DNA from: Fragaria x ananassa
Taxonomy: Eukaryota; Streptophyta; Magnoliopsida; Rosales; Rosaceae
Direction: 5' to 3'
DNA: 64,000 nucleotides
Assembly: GCA_034370585.1 (NCBI GenBank)
Contig: CP139754.1
Span: forward strand, 15,208,001 to 15,272,000
In this document: positions 36,977 to 50,249 of the stretch, piece by piece
Position numbering within the stretch: position 1 is the stretch's first letter
Layout of the letters: each line of letters starts with the position of its first letter
Notes under the pieces: generated by a model
Database searches by the model: none
Seen by the model: the letters and a program-made list of their open reading frames with translations, nothing else
What the model was told of the DNA's origin: nothing
Position numbers and translations under genes: made by a program

Positions 36977-39900
36977 TTATTTCCTCTTGATCAAACACTC
37001 TTGAGGTAACCCGAACTCCTTTTTTAGTCGAACATGTTGCCTCCAGGGGTCATTATGTAGCTTGTAATGCAAAACCTGATAAAGTGAATGAAAAAAGAAA
37101 AAGTGATAAGCAGGTTTATATCTCATGCTCACTTAGTTTAACTCTTATTATGACCACATAATGCTAATCTTGTTCTTAAAGTTTGAATTTGCACTGAACT
37201 TTCATACGCTCAATGTCAATCTGGTCACATCATTTAACATTACAGCAGGTAAAGACATTATATTTCAATATTTATCTCCTACTTTTAAATTAAACTTCAT
37301 TAACAAGGCTTACTTGAAAAACTTATTGCCAAAATATTTTGTTATTTTTGTTCTCTTTTTTTTTTTTTTTCAGATACCTTAAAGCCCAGAATATAATGAC
37401 ACAACCTAATCTCCTCCAGCCTCCTATGTGCCTTATGATAATTACATGTTTCTTTCATAAGCAAAACACATGTATTTGTGTATTTTTTTTTTTTTTTACC
37501 AAAAGATGGTAACCGATTCATGCCTGACCTTCTTTACAAGTTCAACCTTGCAATAACGCTAGCATTGTATTATTATTATTTTTTTCTGGTAATGAAAAAA
37601 AATATTCTGTTGATCAACAAATACACATGCATGCAAATGTGCATTACTCTTTATCCAAACCAGCAGTGCTTAACAAATGATGAATTGCGAAATGGAAATA
37701 AATGAAGATGAAACATCTGTGTAACAGGAAGATACTTACCTGTACGAATGTCTGAAAGACATCGTCTTCAATCAATTGTGAGAACTGAACTTCCCAATCA
37801 CCCATATGGCCAAAACTAGTTTTTTGCCTCTCAGCTTCGAGCAAAATAGAATCACGATACAAAAACCTTTGCCAGATTTTCTGCACATTTGCTAGCCTGA
37901 ACTTTATTTCTGTCTCATTAAATGCCTACAGGAGTTACAATTCCAAAAATCAGTCTACTAAACGCTGCCAATCCAATCAGAAAGCTTTTATGTACCAGTT
38001 AAAAGAAAATGAAACAGAACTTACCCGAAGAATATTTATAAGGTTTGGAATTTCATCTTCACGTATCCGAACAGCAAAACTCTCATAGTTGAGAACATTT
38101 TCATATGGCAAGAAAATCCCATCCTAGAGAAACAAAGTAGAGAAAACATGCGTTTCAAAAAAAAAAAAAAAGAGTAGAGAAAACATGAATAGAGTTTGCA
38201 GTTATTTAATTGTCATGGTTTGGAAGCATCCCATTTGAATGAAATGGAATGAGGGAAGCTCAACTACCTTAATAACTTTGAGAACTTAAAGAAATATATA
38301 TTGCTTACGCAATCTTATTACAATCTCATTACAAGATTTGAACGGTGACTGATTGGCAGAATCTTGCAATTAATGACAAATGTTTCAAGACAGTAATAAG
38401 ATAGTGAAGAAAGAAGATACAGAATCACACTACCTGAATCACAACAGGAATGCACCCTTGCAAAATACTGTCTTCCATACGACCGCTCCAACCATCTCCA
38501 GGAAATACCCCACAGAAAATAGAACTGGCTATATCCTCATGATAATTTTCAGACCGTAGTGGAGTAACAATCACATCTTCTGCGTGTTGTTTTCCAAGTT
38601 TCCCTTCCTTGTTAGGGCTTGACCCAAATTCTTCTGCTAATTTTTGTCTAATACCCATACTATAGCTTCATGAATAAATAAACAATTTGTCAGGTTATAT
38701 GTATATTGTGCAATACATAAATCTGAATGGAATTTTTTATTTTTTTTAAACTGACACAGATTAAAATCCCTTAATTACCAACGTACTACAGAAAACAGGA
38801 AGGAACGGATGGTACACGGTACATTCTTGCCACAAAAAAGTAATTTAAATAATATCAATATGAAGTCCACAACAAAATTATTCTGAGACTCCATTCTCAG
38901 TTACTGCTTTCAATTTTGATTTTCATAATTTAGGTTGTACTAGGGGTTTTTCGTTGTAATTTGGTTTTTGTTTTTCGCTTGTATTGTTTTCTTCATCGAC
39001 AAAAAATTATTCAGAGACTCTTTGATTAACTTACGTATTTTCAGGTCTTCCATTTCGATAAGCTGGTCCCAGATTTCCATTGAAGTAGAACAGGGTTTTC
39101 CGCATCTCATGGGGCCTGAAAAGAAAATAATGAACAAATACATTTTCTTCTTTGGATAGGGCATATCGAATAAAGTACCAATACTACAAAACAGAACAAA
39201 AAGGATATTATTGAATGCTTTCAATTGGATGTCTACCTGGCCCAAAGTTTTGAGCTCAAAGAGTTGACATCAGGACTCTTCCAAGCAGGAAGCACTAGAT
39301 CTTTCTCTGGGTCAAAGCAGGGATGGTTGCCCCTCCTATCTGAAGAAATGTCATTCCAGTTGTCACCCCAATAGGCTGTTGTTGAGTGCTTATGTTTCGA
39401 GTTAGTATTACCCCAGTGAACCAACATCATGCTATTCCATATTTCTTTTGGAGCATAACAAGCACCTTCATCCCATGAAAAAAACTGCCTCAGATAAAGA
39501 GGTGGACATCATTAGCAGGTATACTTTGATAATGAGATCTAACTAGGAAAAGACATGAAACTCTCATTTTATTCAATATTTGGCACTCCGGCCTTTAAGT
39601 AATTCTTTCATTTACATACCCAGATATGGTCTCTTCCAGACGAGCGGTTCCAGAATGGATACTGTTCAACAATGTGATCATAAGCCTTCTTGTAATATTC
39701 CAGAGTGAGAGAGCTCCTCAAGCCCTTATGTTCCTAAGAGTTTCAAACACCAAATACATCATCAACAGAGCCTATTGGAAAGGACAGTGAATTGAAAAAA
39801 AGAAAAAAGAAAAAAAAAAGGTACAACTGCGATATCTCACATATTTTAACAGTCACTAAGCATACCTGCATACTCAAGTGAGGAGCATCATCAGCTCGAG

Positions 39901-42900
39901 TTATAATGCATGAATCAAGAACAGGAACAAAGAAGAAATCTGCTTCTTCACCATTTAATGTACGATATGGACTAGCTAATATACTTTCATAGAGTGCCAT
40001 CTGCACAGAATCAACAAGCCAGATAAATAATCCTACGCATATTCCAGTTTAACAAGATGACTACCACTACCAGATATTTCTTTTGTTAGACATTAAGTAC
40101 CAGTTTTGATTCAAATAATACCTGGGAGCCATAAAGCATATCTGTCCACACTGTGGAATTTAGGTCATCATATATTCTGTTTACACACTCGAACTTAAAG
40201 TGACGTCCCTACAACAATAAAGTGAGAAAATAAGACACTTTCTCTTAGAATTAGTCACATAATCCCAACTGAAGCTAATCCTGACCTCAAGAAGTAGGCT
40301 GTTGAAATCTGGGGGTAAATCATAAACATATATAAGGGGCCTCTTTTTTTTCACCACAGCATTGAGGTTGACAACTTTTCCTGTCAGATGTGAATTATCA
40401 GGAATGTTAACCTGAGCTGGCCGGAGCCATTGAGGCCACTCTCGAACAGAAGATGCCACAGATGGAATACTGCAATCGATTCCATACCAGCCATTGTTAC
40501 ACTGTAAATAAAAGTCAGTTCAGATAGTTGGAATGGACAAAGCGCCAAATTTTCTACCAAATAAATCTTTGATAGAAAGACAAACAGTTTGATAGAAAGA
40601 CAAACAGATTGTTATATGGTTTCAATAAAGGTAAGTCCATTATATAAACAGGAATTTACTTATCAAACTAGAAACTAGCATAACACAAAAATTGTAATGA
40701 CAGTACCTGGGTGATCAAATTTTTCATATCTCTAAAAGGGTCTCGGTTGAAGGAACAAATCAATGCATTAAAGGATATAACTTAATTCAAAAAATCTCCC
40801 CTATGGAAAAGAGATGGTTTATGTCATATAATTAGCCAAAGCCAAAAAATTCTTAACTCTACAATAAAATTCTGAGATACCTATACCAAAGAATAATGCA
40901 AGGTGAACCACCTTTTTGGATACCACATGTAACCCAATTTATGTAGCAGCTGCGGCAATGTCACATCATTTAATGAAATGTTCTGATAGGTTGGCTTTGT
41001 GTTCCATCAGCTGCCACATAAGGCAGGATGCAGGTGGTTCACCCATTACTCCATACCAAAATAAAAATATTTCATTGGATACTTAGAATTCTTATGGTTT
41101 AATATTCTGATGGCATCTTTCTCATGAAATAGCAAAACCTCACTATGAATTAGTGATAGTGAGGAACACAAAAAACAAGGAAACATGTATGAACTATGAA
41201 GGTACCATCTATTACCTGACAAAATCCACCACGGCAATGTCCATGGCCGGAGCACTGATTAATGCAAGTACATAGCACAGGCACTTCACAGAACCGCCCC
41301 GAGAGACAATCATATTTGCAATCACATTCCTGTTTAAATTGCACCTTGAGAGCATATGCTTCTGCAGGATCAACATTGCACCATCCAGGTTTGCTAATAT
41401 TTGTTGTAAGAAGATTATCCAGGTCGTCTTTTTCCCAGTCAGTCAGCTTAGGTGCGCCAGGTTCAGAGGGTGGCCTGAAACAGGTATTAGAGATGCGGCA
41501 GTTTTATAATTTATTTATTGCTAATGAAACCCTAATTAGGATTTGATGAACTTACTTCACTTGAAAGCCACATGCCTCTGCCACAGGTCGATTTGGGTAT
41601 TTTGTGCCTTCCCCACAGAAGCACATTGCCTTTTTTGTGTCACAATGAGCCGAGCAAATTGAGACAACCCATCTCCCATATGGTTGATCTGGTGATCCAG
41701 GGTAGTTGCATTCTAGCTGCAGTGTCTCAGAGCATCCTTCCCCTGTAAAGTTAACACATTACATACAGAGAATATGTTTCATCAAAATATGGCTAATTTA
41801 TTTGATTTTCCGTAATAAAAGAACAGACATATGTTTAGAAACAAGACGAAAAGCCATATCCTTTCATAATGACAAAAGGTTTCATTGTGATACGGTAAGA
41901 CCCAATAACTCCAGCCAAACAACAGGACTGTCCAGAATACAGAATCTATACTTTTAAGCACTCAATAGAGAGGGTCAAAGTAATAATTTAAAAATTAAAA
42001 ACAACTTTAGTAAAGGTATCAGAACATTTAACGACAGAAAAGCATAAGAAAGATATCAAACTTTCCTAATAGATACTACACCATGCAAACCAATTTGCTC
42101 AACATAAGACTGCTTGCTACTGCTGTAGTCATCATATCATTATGCATGACAAGTTTCTCATATGCTTGCTACCAGCTATGGTTATGAAATATAACCCAGG
42201 AGAAGCCAGAACATTGGCGAGTAGCTGCTATTAGTTGGCTATTTATAAAAGTAAATAGCAGAAACTGATACCATTGGTATAAACTCAGTTAGTTCGACAG
42301 TAAGGATTGTAAACCCAACTATCCATGGAATAATTATTATTTTTCAAGAGAAGACTAATTGAGCATCAAAGCCAACTTCTTATTGCTCCTAATCATTTGA
42401 AGTTTTGTATTAACTTATTTACACCATAAGAAAGAAGATAAAATTATACTGACCACTGTATCCATGGAAGCACCGACATTGTCCCAATTCACGATTACAA
42501 ACACCTTGACCACTGCAGTCATTTTTGCAGCCACTCCCACCTATTAACTGCCAACAGAACAATTAGTTATCGTGAATATTCTGCCAATAAAAATTGATAA
42601 TTACCTCACATCCAAGGGCTTATAGATATTAAATAATAATGATGATTCACAGATTAACCGGTTATACACCCATTCACCCCCACTTCTTTTCCCACCTCTT
42701 GATTCAAACTTGTAAGGTACTCATCTCTATGTTTCTAATTTTCTTTATTCTTTCTGTACATGAGTTAACCCCATTAGAGCAAATATACTTCACTAATTCA
42801 GAAGACAAAAAAATTGTTACATCATGTAAACGGTCGTTCTTATTACCTCCACAATGTTGACTTCATTTGTAATTGAGCGACAACCAGCAAGCCAGCGGCC

Positions 42901-43185
42901 AATTTCTGCCTTCCACGGTGCTCCACGATAAACAACTGCCTTGTGCAAGTCAGATGGAAATCGATACTCTAAGTCAATGCCCCTAATATGATCCGTAACT
43001 GCTTCAGCGGAACCATTGATTGGGACACAAGAGTTCTGAGCTTGACTAAAGTAATTGAAAGAAGGAACTAAGGGAAAGAAGAACAGATGAACTATTGAAG
43101 CCAACGCAAGTGAAATCAATCCCACAATAGAAGCAATCGTTGCTATCATAGACCATGAGCCTTTCCATCTCAGAATTGAAAACAT
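36977..43185 (-). CDS. EXAD: Exostosin-like GT47 glycosyltransferase with EGF modules, ExAD-like, 791 aa
   Basis: Minus-strand coding exons: 43185-42847, 42547-42454, 41742-41556, 41474-41216, 40501-40286, 40208-40122, 40000-39866, 39733-39620, 39484-39237, 39115-39035, 38665-38434, 38123-38025, 37925-37740, 37075-36977. Lengths and phases agree throughout. Residues 1-35 contain a signal anchor (MIATIASIVGLISLALASIV), as in a type II Golgi protein. Cys-rich EGF-like modules lie at about 116-148 (CKNDCSGQGVCN...CRCFHGY) and 265-303 (CINQCSGHGHCRGGFCQCNNGWYGIDC). The GT47/exostosin domain starts at RPLIYVYDLPPDF (345-) and includes FFVPVLDSC, WPFWN-type text, and FCGVFPGDGWSGRMEDSI with GCIPVVIQDG. 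Architecture and length match Arabidopsis ExAD (At3g57630), which adds the fourth arabinose to extensin Hyp-arabinosides. An upstream in-frame ATG at 43227 would add 14 residues; I prefer 43185. The 38665 junction uses an atypical AAG acceptor chosen to keep the conserved YSMGIRQ. Confidence 0.9.
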
Positions 43186-45639
43186 TATCACAGAAGACTC
43201 TCCAGAGTGACACACTGACACCCCCAATTTATATCTCCATCTTCTTGACCCTGAGCCCCTCTATACGCGCCTAAAAAGTTAACACTTTAGTCTATGAGAA
43301 AGCCATATAACATAAATCAAAGACAACATGCACAAATGAATTATACAAGCACCATATCTTTTTTTCCTTTAGAGTTTACAATCAAAATAATTCAGAAAAC
43401 GGTTTGAAACATGGGTTCTGCGATAAATCTCAACAACACTTCCAAGAATGTAAACACCGAAACTCTATCATCTCAACACTGATCAAAAACATTTTCTGTT
43501 GCCCACAAAATGACATACCTCAGTTCCAGCAACCAGACAGCATTGACTGACCTCTTACCAGATCTGAAAGGTCAAATTAGGCATACAAAGAACCAGAACC
43601 ATGAAACAAAGAAACAAACTACGAATACCAGAATCAAGAGAAAGAACCCAAAGAAGAATATTTCAATGGGAAAGAGCTGGGATATTGAAAGAGACAAATA
43701 CCCAAATTGAAGTAGCAGGTGTTGCTCATCTATGTTTCCAGCTAAACCCAGAATATAAATATCACATTGACTAGTTTGGAAGCTATATATGTACAAACAA
43801 CACAGGATTTGGAAGAGAGTCAATGTCTATTGTCTAATACAAAAGCCGCCAAGGTTTTTGATGGGGGTTTGAAACCAACAGAACAGCTTTTTGGCACAAA
43901 TTCTGTTAAATTGACTGTAATTGCCCTTTTCATTTTCTTTAACAATTCCAATTTATTGAGTTCAAAGTGGGTGATTCTGTCATTTCATACATTTGTCTTT
44001 ATCCTTTTTTTACTGATAAAAATGTCTTTTATTGGAAAGGATTCTAGAAAGAAGGTGAAAGGAGGGAAAAGGGTACTCCAATTGTAAAGCTGAGTTTAAT
44101 TTTTGGGACCATAATTTAATGTAAATTGTTGACTTACTATAAATTTATTACAACGTCTTTTTCGTAAACCAAACCAAAAGAGGTGTAGTAAACTATTTTG
44201 TTACCACGTGTATGTAAAGAGAAATTTTATTAACACATGATTAATTACCAGATATACATATATTATTTTTTAAATATTATTTTACCCTTGATTTGAGAAA
44301 ACTGAAATTAAACTAAATAAATATTATAATGCTGGAGTCTAAACAACAGAACAATATTCCATAATCTTTTTGATCAACTTGTTAATTCCAATTCGTTTTA
44401 TCAATCAAATGAATCAATATTGAATTCATAAAATGAAACCATCTCATCCATCAATTTGTAATAGATTATGATATTAGCGATAGTGGCGAGGTAGAGTTGG
44501 TGAAAGATGAAAAAAGCACTAGAGTCAAAATCAATGAAAATTTTGTTCTCTATCTCTCGCGTTATATGAAGTATAGAGAAATAATCAAAGAATCAAAGTA
44601 TAAAGAGGTCTTCATGATATATTATTTCATTAATATCTATTATTCATTCATCATGTTTTGCTAGGACTTAATATATATTGGAGAAGAAGAAGGTGCTCAT
44701 TTTGTACAAGCAGATTTGCATTTTAGTAAAAATTCATTTTGTACAGATTTGCTGGGACTTAATATGGATAATGAGGGTACAAAAGGAAGATTAAGGAAAT
44801 ATTTGTACAAAAAAAATTATGGGGTGTGTATTAAGTGTATAGGCATGTGTGAATAAAACTTCTCGTATGTAAATCTTAATCTAAATTACTATGGAATTAG
44901 AGATAGGTAAATATCTCAAAATAAGTTGATAAGAATTCATGCCATATCTAAATAAATATTTAGAGATAGGTGAACATTATATTCATCATCAAGCTACTGG
45001 AGTTTGTTGAAAAAAAAAAAAAAAACTTATTGATGGAAAAACTAACAAGGGTAAGTAGTGGATGGCATATCTGTGGGTGTTTATGCCATTTGATAACTCT
45101 TTTGTTTCAAGACAATTAGGTAGGTGATCTAGAAAATGAAAAATATCAGAATCAGTCAGATTTTTAATGCTAAAATGTTTGCATGTACCGATCGCATTCC
45201 ATTTAAACTAGGAAATGAGAAAGAAAAAAATAATTATGATATGCTTATTTTGAGCAAATAGAAAATCAAGTCAACATAAGGATGGGATCCGAACTGATGA
45301 AAAGGATATGTTTTTTATTGATGATGATCTGCACCAGCAACATGCAAACCAGGTAACAAGCTAATAATTAATAGATTTTGTTAATCATATCTCTGCCTAA
45401 TTTTGTATTTAAATCCATGAATTCTGATTTGTTATCAACAGTCTTCTATCTCAATATATATCATTCAGATAAATTTCTCATTCCAAAGGAAAAATAAATA
45501 AGAGAACATATTGTAAGAATGGTTCTCCTAATCTAGTCCAATCTACTTTTTCTAGAGAAGTAGTTTATTCATCTCTAATCTTAACCACGCATATAGAAAC
45601 CAAAGTGACATAAATTTGTAGGCCAAATTAAACTTCCAT
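43186..45639. other. Upstream region of the GT47 gene and AT-rich intergenic DNA
   Basis: The first kilobase holds the promoter and probably a 5' UTR intron of the minus-strand GT47 gene (the CDS opens 70 bases below the edge of a splice-like tract at 43260). Beyond 44.1 kb the DNA is very AT-rich with no coding signal. Confidence 0.4.
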
Positions 45640-46894
45640 TGTCATCTTATCAGACAACGAGCCACATATGCAGAGAAAGCCCAGAGTGTTTAGTTTCTAT
45701 AGAATTTGGCGGTTTGTGATTTCGATATTTGTGGAGGGAGATATAGCAGTTTGAATGAAGGCAGCTCAAGATGGACTGGAATGTGCAAAGTCTTTCATCA
45801 ATCTCATGTTGTGAAGCCTGAACGTGCACATAAATTTCAAAGGAGATATTGGAAGCATCATAGACGTAATTAAGGCCCAAATCCATGTTTTGGGAATGTT
45901 GGAGTGCCACATCATCGTCCAAGTCCAAGAAAAACAAGGAAGCCCAATCAAATTGGGAATTGAGCCTTATAAATAGAGACAACCATGACAATCAAGGGGG
46001 GGCTTCGAGGACGTGACATACTGGGAGACAGCCATCATCACCAATCTTCATCCCTTTTACCCTTTTAGTCTTTTTATGTTTTTCATTGTTATCATCATGT
46101 TTGTTATGACTCTTAGTAGCTAAATCTTTTGTTAGGGTCATAATAGATCCTTGGCATGACTATTCGATGTTTTTAATTGGATGATTACTTTATTATTAGA
46201 TTGGTGTTGAGTTTTTAATCTCTATAAGAATTATTGCTTATTTCAAAATACTAGAGACTCGCGACCTTTAGGGTTTTGTTTGAAGTTATCTGATGCAAGA
46301 GTAGGTAGATGCCATCCTGAATCTTGAATGCTTCTTGTGATTAGAAACCACAGATTGATAAGAATAGATACCATGTTTTATTGGTTTGTGTGAGTCCTTT
46401 TGTTCTCATTGAACTTCATTAACCCTTAGAGAGTAGATGTCATACTTCTAAGAATAGTTGGATACTATACTCTGCCATAATGTAGTATTCATGTTTTGGA
46501 GAACTTATGCGTATAAGTACTCTGCCATAAGGCTTATATGACGGATTCTTCAACACCGGTTTAGTAGTTAGTAATCGGAAGACAAGAAACTCTAATAGGA
46601 TTGTGACGGTGAAGTTAGAAGCCCTAGCATTCATCCCTCATTGTTTTACAACTTTTCAAAACATCTTTCTCAATTATCTTGTGTGACATTCTCAATTTGC
46701 TTGTTTTACTCTTTTCTTATTGTTTACAGAAATCACAAAAATATCTTCTTGTTTTCTTATTAGTCGTTAGAGTAATTTGGTAATTAGTTAGAGTTAAAAG
46801 TTAGTTATCCATCCCTGGTTGGAATGACCTCGTATTTGCATATAAGCTATATTACAAACGATTCGTGCACTTGCGAAGTTATTAAAATTTGACA
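45640..46894 (+). mobile_element. Probable solo LTR (plus orientation)
   Basis: The segment has LTR-like order: TGTCA start, TATAAATAG box near 45967, then 'GACCTCGTATTTGCATATAAGC...TTCGTGCACTTGCG' and an end at ATTAAAATTTGACA. The closing 'cgtgcacttgcg...ttaaaatttgacaaca' type text is a frequent LTR terminus in plant elements, normally followed by a TTTGGCGCC primer-binding site that is absent here. The 5' boundary is a guess from the TGTCA/TGACA symmetry, and no target duplication was found. Confidence 0.4.
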
Positions 46895-46909
46895 ACAGCC
46901 TACACGTCC

Positions 46910-49088
46910 CATACCATGTATTTTACCAACCGGGGGTGACTCAGATGTCTCGAATATATGATCTAACAATCAGTAATATCTCATCACACTTTTGTTAGTC
47001 ATTTTGTTATACTCATGGTCTCCAAACTCGAAACCCGATAAGATCGTTTTATCGATATCCGTTATCGAAAGGGCATACTTTCCCTACTCATTTACGCAGG
47101 TGGGCTGACATGGATTCATGGACAACCCATGAGGAAACTCAACTATACAAAATGATTCTTTTCTCTCGATCTCGTTCTCACCCCTCCATAATCACTAATC
47201 TCACAATTCCTCACAATGCATTATGTATGCAACGAATATCAATGCGCGTAATATAACATTCAACACATGCTTTTATGGAAAACAATAACATTAATAACCT
47301 AAGTCAACGATATCACATGCTTTATCGAAAACTATGACATTCAAGAGTTATATCAACCAATGTCACACAATACACCGATTTCAATAATAACATATTTATC
47401 AATTTAGAAAAGGTTCCCCGAGAAAGACTCTACCTAGAATCCGAGTGTCAGTTCTTGAACTACGACACGCATTCTGAAATGATTATCTTTTTGCTTCTAA
47501 GACTGCAACACGTCTCCAACCTCGCGTTGAATCCTTGTTCCGTTAAAGTTGGAAAATCACATCAAGTCGAAATGTTCAATCTCCAAAATTTACTAAGGAC
47601 ACCCAAAATCCTTATTTCCAATTCCGCTCACTTTTCCGACCACATTAAGTCTCTAGCAACACATTAACAGTAACTAACTTCAAAACGATAGTAACAACTA
47701 CTGCTCTCAATCCACTTGCAGCACAATCATCCTTCCGATTATCCGTCTTTTCTCCCTCACTAAAGTCTTTCGATTTCAAAACACCACCATAGCCGCCGTG
47801 AATGGTTATTCACTGCCGGAATCCCAACTGCTTCCAAATTCTCAAATTCATGTAACTCCAACATACATAGCAGTCATAATCATACTCAGAGATTCATAAC
47901 GACTGGAAATAATCAAACACAGAAGAATCAAGAAGGCTGCAGTAAACTATGTCTGCCAACTCCACAATTTGACCAATTCCAAAAACATCATAATCATCAA
48001 TTCAATTTCATAAAGTAGTTCCATAAAACCAGTGAACTAAGGCAGCCCAAAATCACCACCACCGCCGCCGTGCACAACGGCACTCACGGCAGTCAACAAC
48101 ACTGCCCAAATTCAAATTCTCCAAAACTCAACCAAAGTCAAATTCAAATATATAGAAAGGTAGAGCTCGACAAATGGACCAAATTTCATACCTTGATTGA
48201 AACCAAACGTCGCCGGAAACCATGGAAACTCGTCGAAAAACTCAAACCACTCCTCTGCATCAATTCTCACTCACCGGACCTCATCTCTACAAGTTGAAGG
48301 CACATGGACGTTGACAAGACAGAGACGAAGCTACCAGCACCATCCATGCCCGCCGCCGTGGTCGGAATCAGAAGATCGCCGGTGAACCCAGAAATCCTTC
48401 TTCTGCTCGATTCTCCCTTCTCCGAGCTTGTCTTGGAAATCTAACAGCACAGTCATATTGCGAACGATGAGACAGAGCTTTCCATACCAGTCACGATCGC
48501 CGCCGTGATCGGAATCGAAAACCCGATAGGAGAGGCAGTCGCCTTCTCTTCTCTTTTTCTCTCTCGCCAGAGCTCCTCTTCGAAAACGAAGAACATAGTG
48601 AGGTCGGGGACGGCGAGACGGACATGTAGACACTGGTTTTGCACCGGGAAACAGCTGGAAGACGGAGGAGCGATCAGAGCTCCGCTCTGCAAAACGACGA
48701 CGTGATCGGTCTCAGTCGAGCTGATCTAGTCCGATTTTCATATACTCCAAATCTACGGCTAAGATCAAACAGTTTAATGATCTGACGGCCCAGATCAAAC
48801 CGACTTAAAAATATATTTTTAATTAATTTTTAGATAATACCAACTTCCAAAAATCATTAAAAATAGTTCTGATGTCTAAACGATGCTCCGAAAAATCTCA
48901 CAAACTCATAATGACGTCTAGTTTAATCCTATGGGCTCGAAAGATAAATTTTGACAAACCAAAAATTTGAATAATTTTCGAAAGCCAAAAAGAATTTTGA
49001 AGAAATATAAAAATTGAAATAAAAATAACTCTAAAATAATTTTCTTTTAAAAAAAATAGTAATTCGAAATTCTAGGATGCATGTTACA
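46910..49088 (-). mobile_element. Probable Ty3/gypsy solo LTR (minus orientation)
   Basis: On the minus strand the element begins TGTAACATGCATCCTAGAATTTCG at 49088, a typical gypsy LTR start. It contains GC-rich CCGCCGCCG patches (48060, 48350, 48500) and the 'tatgccctttcgataacgg' class of text near its far end, as in long chromovirus LTRs. Open frames at 48331-48705 are on both strands and look like by-products of the GC-rich patch. The low-coordinate boundary is approximate. Confidence 0.5.
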
Positions 49089-49481
49089 TTAGAGCTATTG
49101 TTAGGTTCAACAGTTTCCTCTTCCCATTCCCAAAAATGGGGATGGAGAAGAAAGAGAAGCACTTATTCTCCAACTTTGTAGCAAAGCCTTCATTTCTCAA
49201 ATTATCGAAATTAACATTATCATAAATTCCTCACATGCTCCAATGAGAAGAAAAAATAAAAAATATATTATTGAGTATTTATTGTTATAAAAAGATATAT
49301 AATATTTTCTTTTTGATATAATTCAAAATGATGTAGAATATTTAATTATAGTAATAAATGCCAAAATCTCCAAAATGGGGAAGCTATTGAGTTTAGAGCA
49401 AATTTTTTTTTTTTTATAGATTTTAACTTTTGCTTCCTCATTTTAGAGAAATTTTGTGGAAGCTGTCGGTAATGCTCTAAA
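49089..49481. mobile_element. MITE with TTAGAGC / GCTCTAA ends
   Basis: About 393 AT-rich bases begin TTAGAGCTATTGTTAGG and end with the complement of TTAGAGCATTACCGACAG. The first seven bases form exact inverted ends. Internal text (CCCCATTTTTGG / CCAAAATGGGGAAG) also mirrors between halves, so the element is a near-foldback. It starts at the base where the gypsy LTR begins. Confidence 0.6.
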
Positions 49482-50015
49482 GCTATAATTATGAGGGCTA
49501 GCAATAGCTGAATAAGTAGAAACTTGGGTAAATCTCCAGCGCGAACAGATTGAACGAAGAAGATGAGTAATACGATGCCAACTGGCCTTATAGAGTGCAA
49601 AGTGGACGAAATTAATATCAGGAGAGGCCATGGCAGAGAGAAGAAGAGAGGGAGTTAGAGTCAAAGATCTCATTGGGAGGAGGAGAAGGAAAAGCAAGTT
49701 CACCTGTAGGGTTAGAATGAACATAATGACTTGGATCACTCTAGGTTACTATTACTGGGCAACAGTTTCTACCAGTCTGAAATGTGAGATTGCTGTCACG
49801 TGGCATTGACTGTTTATTGAATTTTAAAAAACGTTTTTAAGTGTGAATAATGGTTCAATCGTAAATAAATAGTGATTAAATAAAAATATGAATTATTGAA
49901 TTTTTTTTATTCCATGACATTTAATTGACAGGCCAAGCCTAGAAAATAAAAAAAAGAAACAATTATTTGAAATTTCCTAATGAAAAGCACAGAAACATAA
50001 TACAAAAAAGATAAT
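49482..50015. other. Spacer before the Harbinger remnant
   Basis: AT-rich sequence. The minus-strand open frame at 49443-49739 has no recognisable family. Nothing else was identified; the region may include the terminal part of the Harbinger element, but I could not pair its inverted repeats. Confidence 0.3.
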
Positions 50016-50241
50016 TTAGACATTCAAGTTGCCCTGAAATTGCCACAAATGCTCTATGAGATCTGCTTGAAGGTCGGAGTGCTCGTATGGACATCTAATT
50101 GCATTGTATCGCTCCATGAACCCTTCGAAGGTATGACTATCTCTACCAACTTCATCATACTTCGGCTATTCTAGACCTCATATTGTTTTCCTCTTCTTCA
50201 TCGGACTCCAAATCATCATCACTATCAGTAGGGCGTTCGTC

Positions 50242-50249
50242 CTCCACTA
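50242..50249. repeat. Left copy of the 8-bp target-site duplication
   Basis: CTCCACTA, identical to 51227-51234, flanks the hAT-type insertion. Confidence 0.9.

Noticed and set aside
45650..45991. 113-codon minus-strand frame
   Set aside because: It lies in the presumed solo LTR next to a TATA box; the composition is not convincing and no family is recognised.
48331..48705. Overlapping frames on both strands
   Set aside because: They result from a GC-rich patch in the gypsy LTR; mirrored frames on both strands are expected there.
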